Shown here: positions 59,001 through 64,000 of the stretch, piece after piece
Layout: the number at the start of each line of letters is the position of its first letter
Numbering within the stretch: the first letter of the stretch is position 1
Source of the DNA: Barthelona sp. PCE
Taxonomy: Eukaryota > Metamonada: BaSk clade
Length of the DNA: 64,000 bases
Assembly (NCBI GenBank): GCA_040285745.1
Contig: JAUFOR010000008.1
Location: forward strand, 1,798,001 to 1,862,000
Direction of reading: 5' to 3'
The notes under the pieces: model-generated
Told to the model about the DNA's origin: nothing
The model's database searches: none
Seen by the model: only the letters and a program-made list of their open reading frames with translations
Position numbers and translations under genes: made by a program

Positions 59001-62000
59001 ATCCTGGAGGTCACCCCAGTGGTATTCCAATGGGTGTTCCTCTTGACATGCCAATAGGGCATCCTGGACATATAACCATTGGAAATACCCCAATAGCATT
59101 ACGTTCTCCTTCTGGCTCTCGTCCTTCAAGTGGTATATCATTATCTAGAAAGAATAGCGCAGCTTCTTTCATGTCAACTGTTGATGATAAAGATGGTAAA
59201 TGTGAATCCAGCGCGGATGTTCTTCATTGGCTGATCAACAAGTTTTTTGAACCTCTTTATGTGCATATTTTCAGTGATCTTAGTGATGGTGATGTGAATT
59301 CAAATAATCCACCCAGTATTAGAGTTACATGTAGAGCTTTATTATCTATTCTTGCTGGTGTTTTCCATTGTATTCACACAAATACATGCCCTTTATCATA
59401 TCCATTAAATTCTACTCACATTCGTCGTCTATTCTTCTTCGCACTTCAATGGGCGGTTGGTTCATCAACTGCTACTTCTGATCGTATCAAGATTTTCTGT
59501 TACATGGTGGATGTTCTAAAGATTCCGGGTTCACCGAACTTCTATCCAATGACCGAAGGATACAAAGGCCGTGTTTCAATGAGTGTTGTTCGTCGCGATC
59601 CATACTTCTTCAGCTTTGATGTCATGAGTGGTGAATGGTCTCCACCTTTCAGACTATTCGAGAGTCGTCGTCTTACAGATGTTTACAAACTTGGTGTCCG
59701 AATGAAGGAGCGTATGCTCGAATTCTCAGAAGTAAGTTTCCCACGATTAGTTCGAAATGAATACGTGACTCAGTTTTTGTACCTTGGTGCTATCTCAAGC
59801 GTTGGTGTTGGTGCATTACCAGTCACATTCCTTGGTAATGCTGGTGTAGGTAAGACTGCTATGCTTAATGGATTGTTTGACAAAGATCGAACTTCAATAT
59901 TTATGTCAAGTATGCACTCCATCGATCTTAGTTCATTTACTTCCAATTCTCAACTCAAATCTCACCTACTAGAGTACTGCAGTTTCGTCAAGCCTGGTGA
60001 ATATGAGGTGTCTAAACCTGATTTGAGATTTGGATCACATCTGGTAAAACTGGATCGAGCTAATTTCTCAAGAGTTCAGGCTGTTTTATATGAACTTGCT
60101 CAGAACAAATCAATGATCTTGGATGAGGATCTTTCTACAATCACTGTGAATAACTTCTTATGGATGTGCTCATTCGATTCATCTAAGCTTTTCAATCCAC
60201 GTACTAAAGCAATGTTTTTCTCAATTCAACTCGACTACATTAATCAAAACGCTTTCGAACATCTCGCTTTTGAATGGCTTAATACTCACTTTACATTGTC
60301 ACGTGGCTTCAGCTCTGATATTTGTGAAACTTTACCAAAACAAATTTCTTATTGCTTCAGTGTTGCAGCTAATATTTTTATGGGTTTGAGCAAAACGCGT
60401 GTAGGTTTCACTCTCTCTTTTGATGCTTTCGTGCAAGTTATCCGTGGCCTTTTAAGTTATCCAGTTCACAAGAATTCAAACATCAATGAGATTCTTCGTA
60501 TTTATTACAGTGGTTTTATTGTTTGTATCTCACAGTTTGAAGATGAACATATTGAAAAAATTACTAGTTACATCAAGACTTTCTACGCTCAGAACTTTAA
60601 CTGCACAGAAGAGTTTATTGATTCCCTTGACAAAAACATAGTCATGCCACTGGGTTTTTACGGAAAAGACGGTAAGTGGGAGATGAAAATGGTAACGGTG
60701 GATGAAATTTTTGAAGTTGTTAAAAAGGAAATCCGTGTATTCACTTACAGTAATGACTGGAGAATTAAACTAGATGTATTTAGGATTGCTTTCCTATTAC
60801 AATCACGTCACTCTTCTTTGATTGTTTGTCTTCTTGATCGAAAATACTGTAATTCAGAGCTAGAAAATGTCATTCCTGGTCTTGTACATGATATCTTAAT
60901 GTGTTTACTTAAGCACTTTGGTTTCAATCATATTGAATTCCATCGTCGTCTTAACTACAGGGAATTGAGTAAGTTGGGTAAGAAGAAACCCACATATTGT
61001 ATAGTTGATGCCAGTATTTTGCGTACAAACTTCCGCACCATTTCTAAGCTAATCAATTCAATTGATTACAAAGATACTGATATCAAGCTCATCTTCCATA
61101 TGTCAATGGAGGACAGTCAACTCATGCCTTTGTATCGATCTGATTCGCGTTTCGCTTCAAAATCTCTGTTTACTAAACTCAATCTACCAACACTGACAGA
61201 CTACTACCCTAATTGCATTGACTGTATTCATGAGACTATCGATAAGGATGCTATGTTCTTGCGTTGTTATGAGCAGTTTAAGGAAACAATGCCAGAACTC
61301 CAATTTAACAGTCTTGAAACATGGCTGCGTTACTTTGTTGAATTTGCGGTATTTTCTTTCGGTCAGGATATGTTCCCCATTGTGCATTTGGACGAAGTAG
61401 CGAGCAAATTCAGAGCTAAACAGTTACCGATGCAGAATTTCCTTGTTAATGATGTTCTACCAGAGTTCGAATCTTGGAACCGAGCTCTAAATGTGTTACA
61501 AACCAACAGTAATGAGATCCGCACCGCTTTCAATATGAACGATCCTCCTCAGAAGAAGGGGAAACAAAAACAGGCAGTAGATCCATTTACTGAGCAATAC
61601 CCACTATTTGTTAATTATGTTGATGAACTTGTGGATAAACAAGTAGCATTTGATTTGATCAATGATGTATTCCCTAAACGCATTCCAGAAGACCGTACAG
61701 CATTCCAAAATTTCCTTTCATTGGATCAAATAGATATCTTCATGAACGGTTTACAAATCGAATTCTTGCATGTTCTCAAGAAGCATAATATGTATATTGG
61801 GTTCCTGGAGGATACTCAATCTATTGTTACATCGCTTGAATCCTTTATTGAAGATATTGAATTGCTTAGAGAAGGCTCGAATGATTTCATTAATGAGCTG
61901 GAGAGTCAATCCAAGAATGAGATGAGTAGACTAACTGATGTTAGTACTAAACTCGCTACTTGTCACAACAAGGTCGATGAATATAACGAAGAACAACATC

Positions 62001-64000
62001 TCAGTGGTAAAAACGTTAAGAAACAGGAAATGGTTGTCAGTCAAACGTTGATGGAGCTTGAAGAACAGTTGAGCTTCTTAGACAGTGGTTTTTCAGCTTA
62101 CATTACCACAATCTCCGCATTGGTGCCTCTTTTGCAGGAATATGTAATCAAAGATAACTCTTCAACATGTTTGATCATGTTGAAAACACTCCACCTAATC
62201 CTAGGCGGTAGAATTGAGGATGTAGATTCAACAAATTATAAGGAAGATGTTTCTTTCTTCCAGTATGCACTGGACTTTGAAGAGAGTGATACCGTAAAGA
62301 AATCTCCACTCATTATTAACTCAAACCAGTTTTTGTTTAACATGGACATGTTCAAGCATTTTGATGACACTGAATTGACGGAGATATTGAATCTGTCTTC
62401 ATCCCCCGCTGTAGGCATCTCTAAGGTGGCTGCTCTTCTTAGTAGCGCAACCCCAATCGCCGAATTTATCAAAAATTTCGGTGTAAGTGTCCACTTCTAC
62501 TACAATCATCGAAACGAGGCAGAGCGTCTGAATCACATGGGTGAAGAACGTAATTCTAGTTCAATTGATGAGACTTTGGAGCGAATCAAGGAATTAGAAA
62601 AGGAACGTGACGGTATCCGTCGTGTATTCGAGGGTTGTTTGTTCCAACAGCACAATGAGCATGTACAAATACGCCAGTATGAGACAATTATTAAACATAA
62701 CAAGAAACTTATTGCTGATATACATAATGTTGAAGAGAAGCTTCGTAATTCATCAATTCTGTTTAAATCCCCCAAGTACCTTTTCCTCGCAATCATGTAC
62801 AGTCTCACCATCATGGTCACAACGTCGTGTGTTAACTTACACAAAGCTAAGGATATGATATTCGAGATCCAAGCATTCTTTAAAGATCGATGTGGTGTTG
62901 ATTTCACAGATTTTGATCTGGAACGTTTCTGTTTGGAAACGGACTGTATGTTCCACAACCACAGCTTCATCAAGGCACCGCTGGAAGTACAAGAGTATTC
63001 TGTCGACGTCAAGGCTCGTCTCATGGGTGCTGCTGTTCTTTCAAAGTATGCACCAGTTGTTTTGGTTGTTGAGAACCGCAGTGCTTTTGATCAATTTGCA
63101 CGCACTTATGGATCGCTGAGTGTTGAGCGCAATCCTGATACTTTCGATGTAGGTGATCTCAGTACTCAACCCATACTTATAATGAACTTGAGGAGCGAGA
63201 AAGATTTCTATATCATTGATCGTATTCAAAGTATTATAAATAAGGCCAAGGAAGCAGAAGAAGGATTCATTGAATATCTTCAACACGATAAAGTATTCCG
63301 TATATACTCCACACAACGAGTTATATACATTATTCCCAATGGTAATTTTATTCTAAAGCTTCCAAAGTGGCTCAAGTTTTGGACATTCATATTTAAGGAA
63401 AACGAAGAACTGCTTTCTATTCGTTTGCAAACTGATTTGCTTCGATTTGAGAACGGCCCATTCTTACAACAGCTATTGGCCGTTTCACAAACAACTTGCG
63501 ATCGACAAACACGTGTTTACAGACTATATGATGACTATGTTGAATTTATTTCTAATAAGAGTATGGAAATTGAAAATTTCAGACTGATGGAATCTTCAGG
63601 TCGAAAATTCATGCGGGAATTCCTCAATAGAATTGAGCGAACGGAAAAACAATACGAAACAACAAAGAAATCATTGGATCGTATCAATATCTACTTTTTC
63701 CCTTATCATGAATTTTCTGTCAAGATTGCAAAGATGTACACTGTGTTCCAAAAAACAATTCGTCTTTTTGCAAGCTCTGATATCATTCCTTCAATTGATC
63801 TCGCCAGATGGATGAGCTACATTCTTCACATTTCAGAGCCTGGTCCTGTCGCTTCAGAGAGCCGTATCAATTCACTCATTACAGGATCAAAAACTTTCCT
63901 TGAATTCCTAGTTGATCTTCTACCCTCTGAAACTCTCATGTTTGCTGGTTTATTTGTTATCATTCGCTTCCTTGCGTACGAGCTTTGTGCTGAAAAGATG
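50069..64000 (+). CDS. divergent dynein heavy chain with inactive AAA1, 3' end beyond the window
   Basis: The frame is open for 4,644 codons from an ATG preceded in frame by TAA, and runs off the edge. The tail (DHC_N1-type helices, residues 1-1,690) includes an IQ motif IQRVWRGYVVRR (1504-1515). The linker (about 1,690-2,110) shows VIHWKKLLELL and RLSFLPPDLRQRF. In AAA1, LRFRMIYYD and FFKLNCVLDPD align, but the P-loop position reads FNSWMGSN instead of GPAGTGKT, and Walker B reads WIWLANVHHL instead of 'WGCFDEFNR'. AAA2 keeps GEAQTGKT (near 2738) but lacks the Walker B Asp. AAA3 keeps GNAGVGKT (3256-3263). AAA4 has no P-loop (SLIVCLLDRKYCNSEL). Coiled-coil stalk and tip occupy about 3,890-4,250, then AAA5. 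A moving motor normally needs AAA1 hydrolysis, so a structural or regulatory flagellar role is inferred. Confidence 0.88.
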   Translation, partial: MQTSHLISEICAGKLAEHFNHSNSKNYVQSYFNLKEFRLAFNTLAAGPVGSCINIFVLDIPSYLRNNTVTMSTNDFGSRAPSALSFMSNELLEGPDTESEASGSEDEYPDKLGGIIEEGHVSEEDIKEGTSTFLTAVDETVAKAEMGERVPSKPKIDVSDTDSIKSDSMIPFTLTLEPHECPVFYVIKRSALFIESEPHKSLQFGFIDGNFYDFVRFSAEHVFNPMVTSVAKHQLSNINPTHMNQFKEAGTEFSQSIDEVEQTANTSFRLAQPAPTLEGSLKNAVTAAANDAVVDQCVELVEEWCEQIDAWLELDANIFEARARFRPMYIGAELKFWKERQMTCQVIFDQLKEKTSRSCISVLVAARSSSIKHWREYEQTLQDAMIIAKENVRALQPISRIISEMQDWKHFSKKRSYLERLWESVVSLGHSTRKYADRKQFHWILGSVFDAIIRNICDIIFKSPARSVRGLWECREVKITVSLMEQAYDYMLLIKNSFADLRKDVRSKVHIPERSIVPFTVFFDHFSRFQRVMTFAYIYSDVFKVLKLMFPNRIFSTVFDDFIKSRFDPLFGYDESAQEVFNSVENHVEEFEVELPDLLFKSFELVSKSVPVKMKYLLSFSSLVSRPALIECLRTLAIRCKQGFYTWMNSVENEISHLVHDVRNFSDKRTTVYAYNMHLQKLSNPFKSFTKLKECGMLLHEDFTKVADKYNILIDRLSEFVDDMLKTWIHTTSFHTSMLSQPLLMYDKAKRKLYINNERELLTFYKEFQGFFTLSSSEFVNLPKNREISLFLRNISTFSNYHSKMEELLKIRHIVTNSIPDQARDVFLPLLSHAEIALRKATKNLNWVSVSIDSYFENCFNLFNELNEKIINFNLRIAELYDIGRSLCRMVLLKAPSTSLKIDPTVTIDDWVDSQCNFHDSIEPRIHDVFKGFDKMYFSMLECYNPEFSGTEHANPETVKAYIKNFVVTVAKVSMLTCIDRNMRKIEKLFFGSDLEQSMNANFSNVSEFFPQFSVELILEIPRIIPNISALYLHHECVRVVKSMINVFRSLPKLTIAGVQEYCEQAAYQDDTFKHVDSNEQSIKSITEEIEFLDSTLNSRVQSPSLEDSMKIAEEFKRQELSKEMVNSGEFNTVGTNDENNNEENVEEEAGPLAGGLSIPSNAFVNNEVHLRSLNELSFMTNVLETVGPEQFESTVSMVSDFYIIILESDELLFHGLRFRHLLKVLDRVQDFIDDFVSKVSWIYVKDRDEFFKTSKMIRWSLFDFEVHFGELLEVERLISSWDDILHVNFTSFQFNLEVLKACLISELHSWSALYASVLRNRIYEKLYYLVVDCSSYLKKFEMDIETLNDFKDISIILDRLNTSEVERELSIVDIRQGYRLLGDYNYGIPLEATQVAEDIAADYRQAIRDHFIPLNEYFYQFCFKLVEQKAMKEQVDIEDSDLESFDDNRSQFSVALSHVSSSQRSLRSLKPNSSSFMKKKFFGSGTVHDDKNMAIQNAAALTIQRVWRGYVVRRNLSETAGFIIDISSEEEEEVVLPNQEGVTPAAAAMHLPLEEMASLTELNVNVENIEHSFDDIFEDFNHLPLFPGCTIDVVSEALLLSTVIQLVGWTKKREIKVKKTLTNHSDQHLAALLAISRTVKVDSVKLKSALDSSGPLVQGISVQESIQRFKDFAKTLKTIKKQVDEYQSSAKFFNLSKLDLPELDQLEVDNKVFVTIFSLHQQIDGLDERFRRSLVSGIDLYSFNHSFERLRTAFNKLDLGFYRDVAVVNRITNSLRVSGQIIPIIQIINDAELNVIHWKKLLELLWKLAEKPNNSESYNLSALCVEELVYLEVWNFRDFVERFLLATARENEMEKNLSDILENNRAKCFFFFKNCYNTEFFNSDRLEKEISGFKTDAILLQDFDVTNNKIIQMENNDSSKVLPSLKMRVNLWCKIFTTVSTLIEDLLSIQKRVISFSELWHGIMHETATSEEYSITSKVMQYWNQLISLSYKRQKLMLDFLIDVHSLSFQLSNATEVVFPQLRDILVDAEKMVAVYLQRVVKHVPRLSFLPPDLRQRFLCDIPRYLDERFLHRDVLSLLFPSVIGLIFSDKEEEDEGIVTGLIGNNGETINLPMKIVLMPDLDLEELSPSIKHFMLLKLNQTLNQFTQAIELYVKSSIFNLLQNFETDSDNSLINVDDISGSSSQTVIIATCIVVWKHTISCFNTNGDSVKFNKQQLGRIITKLNHDIALCCVHFHEFHAGANSQVRNLKSADELIRKQLGSVLYFWRTSLIQVVKGKMNADEFFKHHLRFRMIYYDKMDKERYYGNFEDCPSGIVSNYKIQYNLSASEEDWTDYGYNYVSVINEFPLCRENKKTVDNTLRLFKLPTCPLFNSWMGSNPLVSNIELLTGHKFFKLNCVLDPDVIIIERALRAAVTQGYWIWLANVHHLNVDTLRSLSVDIRSSLKMKGKEVLFDKVLHKVSEKFCVVFSAHGRLGPKFSAIRPVVTPIAIRRLDLSVRLPLTLFFSGFIFAFDIAKRILEFRRIYEALFHRRISQPELNVVTSVCIYQLMVNAPSVPKLFHLLSTVENITISNEEIRNNLFRHELTAIAASFRHTLFRHTPPSRDFTNDFRVLQPKTPEPKEEEVAQRRKPKPTQKNRKKNQRVEKKRGFSVEVFEGEHSILDLAICNSFQMSEIKDLLTIPHPFFLESEDSNNVFSENLQKVCKKSDLPAPSDSFIEVCGNIYRDLVSYKVLVVGGEAQTGKTTITRCAINTARELGEDWLYDYIPADPKSFSSILKCLERANHTDKPILCHLNTFSSRTNMDLVNFAHLVRLGDPSAFLSNGNALSIPPNFHLLIECLDVKGWQRLELFCITIPNHALDWRKLVDHFIDKIRIEEKTALDNLAMEGIYPESSVEMLEENYNQWVQTRKAPNSFATNTAYLMASGVDPSEDVEPESVEPTSAHTDESDDDGINVSTAESLERHPPSGHPSGIPRGHPGGHPSGIPMGVPLDMPIGHPGHITIGNTPIALRSPSGSRPSSGISLSRKNSAASFMSTVDDKDGKCESSADVLHWLINKFFEPLYVHIFSDLSDGDVNSNNPPSIRVTCRALLSILAGVFHCIHTNTCPLSYPLNSTHIRRLFFFALQWAVGSSTATSDRIKIFCYMVDVLKIPGSPNFYPMTEGYKGRVSMSVVRRDPYFFSFDVMSGEWSPPFRLFESRRLTDVYKLGVRMKERMLEFSEVSFPRLVRNEYVTQFLYLGAISSVGVGALPVTFLGNAGVGKTAMLNGLFDKDRTSIFMSSMHSIDLSSFTSNSQLKSHLLEYCSFVKPGEYEVSKPDLRFGSHLVKLDRANFSRVQAVLYELAQNKSMILDEDLSTITVNNFLWMCSFDSSKLFNPRTKAMFFSIQLDYINQNAFEHLAFEWLNTHFTLSRGFSSDICETLPKQISYCFSVAANIFMGLSKTRVGFTLSFDAFVQVIRGLLSYPVHKNSNINEILRIYYSGFIVCISQFEDEHIEKITSYIKTFYAQNFNCTEEFIDSLDKNIVMPLGFYGKDGKWEMKMVTVDEIFEVVKKEIRVFTYSNDWRIKLDVFRIAFLLQSRHSSLIVCLLDRKYCNSELENVIPGLVHDILMCLLKHFGFNHIEFHRRLNYRELSKLGKKKPTYCIVDASILRTNFRTISKLINSIDYKDTDIKLIFHMSMEDSQLMPLYRSDSRFASKSLFTKLNLPTLTDYYPNCIDCIHETIDKDAMFLRCYEQFKETMPELQFNSLETWLRYFVEFAVFSFGQDMFPIVHLDEVASKFRAKQLPMQNFLVNDVLPEFESWNRALNVLQTNSNEIRTAFNMNDPPQKKGKQKQAVDPFTEQYPLFVNYVDELVDKQVAFDLINDVFPKRIPEDRTAFQNFLSLDQIDIFMNGLQIEFLHVLKKHNMYIGFLEDTQSIVTSLESFIEDIELLREGSNDFINELESQSKNEMSRLTDVSTKLATCHNKVDEYNEEQHLSGKNVKKQEMVVSQTLMELEEQLSFLDSGFSAYITTISALVPLLQEYVIKDNSSTCLIMLKTLHLILGGRIEDVDSTNYKEDVSFFQYALDFEESDTVKKSPLIINSNQFLFNMDMFKHFDDTELTEILNLSSSPAVGISKVAALLSSATPIAEFIKNFGVSVHFYYNHRNEAERLNHMGEERNSSSIDETLERIKELEKERDGIRRVFEGCLFQQHNEHVQIRQYETIIKHNKKLIADIHNVEEKLRNSSILFKSPKYLFLAIMYSLTIMVTTSCVNLHKAKDMIFEIQAFFKDRCGVDFTDFDLERFCLETDCMFHNHSFIKAPLEVQEYSVDVKARLMGAAVLSKYAPVVLVVENRSAFDQFARTYGSLSVERNPDTFDVGDLSTQPILIMNLRSEKDFYIIDRIQSIINKAKEAEEGFIEYLQHDKVFRIYSTQRVIYIIPNGNFILKLPKWLKFWTFIFKENEELLSIRLQTDLLRFENGPFLQQLLAVSQTTCDRQTRVYRLYDDYVEFISNKSMEIENFRLMESSGRKFMREFLNRIERTEKQYETTKKSLDRINIYFFPYHEFSVKIAKMYTVFQKTIRLFASSDIIPSIDLARWMSYILHISEPGPVASESRINSLITGSKTFLEFLVDLLPSETLMFAGLFVIIRFLAYELCAEKM
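54578..54613 (+). other. IQ motif in the dynein tail
   Basis: The codons encode IQRVWRGYVVRR, a textbook calmodulin or light-chain-binding IQ motif (IQxxxRGxxxR with one substitution), placed between an Asp/Ser-rich linker and a Glu-rich linker (SSEEEEEVV). IQ motifs are not standard in dynein heavy chains. Confidence 0.75.
58961..59071 (+). repeat. degenerate Gly-His/Ile-Pro repeat inside dynein
   Basis: Residues 2965-3001 repeat short units of the types GHPSG, GIPRG, GHPGG and GIPMG. The repeat lies in an insertion of roughly 170 residues between AAA2 and AAA3, preceded by an acidic stretch (ESDDDG) and followed by a Ser/Arg-rich stretch. The DNA shows matching near-repeats of GGXCATCCC type. 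Confidence 0.85.

Noticed and set aside
50069-64000. Dynein as a decaying pseudogene
   Set aside because: More than 4,600 codons are open and distal domains (AAA3 P-loop, stalk, AAA5) remain recognisable; simple decay would have introduced stops.
1-64000. Alternative genetic code
   Set aside because: TAA (at 1076), TGA (at 2247) and TAG (at 39914) all terminate convincing genes.
1-64000. tRNA, rRNA, CRISPR arrays or transposons
   Set aside because: No cloverleaf boxes, rRNA core sequences, spaced direct repeats, transposases or terminal repeats were recognised by eye.

Overview
The window reads as nuclear DNA of a flagellated single-celled eukaryote with a compact, gene-dense genome that is poor in introns. 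Genes lie on both strands with gaps of about 30 to 850 bases. TAA, TGA and TAG all end well-supported genes, so the standard code is used. Very long genes are uninterrupted (midasin, 4,519 codons; a dynein heavy chain, at least 4,644 codons). Only one intron can be argued with confidence: 86 bases, starting GTATGT and ending CTAACTTTTAG, in an axoneme-type repeat protein gene. Flagellar genes (IFT88, dynein), few introns and strongly diverged housekeeping proteins suit a metamonad-like protist, but the lineage is an inference and I cannot name the species.

Layout. Bases 1-7,600 hold a TMEM185-like membrane protein, a uridine phosphorylase, a large HEAT-type protein resembling the cohesin loader Scc2/NIPBL, and a calcineurin-like phosphoesterase. 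Bases 7,583-21,142 are one gene, midasin (Rea1/MDN1), the giant AAA+ ATPase of 60S ribosome maturation. It is divergent from the TFIIA small subunit. Bases 21,800-28,900 carry the intron-containing repeat protein, the spindle checkpoint protein MAD2, an unrecognised Ser-Pro-rich protein, a PHAF1 homologue, a protein with two cyclic-nucleotide-binding domains, and a small secreted Sep15/SelM-like protein. Bases 29,000-35,600 carry a TAP-like ABC half-transporter, mevalonate kinase, a COMM-domain protein, the mRNA cleavage factor PCF11 and an acidic protein of unknown function.

Bases 35,600-47,300 are the least conserved part. They hold two large type I membrane proteins with signal peptides, cysteine-rich segments and many N-glycosylation sites, a small homeodomain-like protein, an unknown helical protein, and a membrane-anchored von Willebrand A protein. 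From 47,600 to the end the theme is the flagellum: a short IFT88 on the minus strand, an 851-base spacer, then a dynein heavy chain that runs off the right edge.

The most striking observation is that this dynein appears to lack the catalytic ATPase site. Where AAA1 should carry the Walker A and Walker B motifs, the lysine, threonine, aspartate and glutamate are all replaced. AAA4 has also lost its P-loop. AAA2 and AAA3 keep theirs, and the linker, stalk and microtubule-binding tip are still recognisable. The open frame shows no decay, so this looks like a maintained pseudo-motor. Other points to check are a short TBP-like reading frame in the spacer before it, a Gly-His-Pro repeat and an IQ motif inside the dynein, and the apparently paired design of the two large surface proteins.
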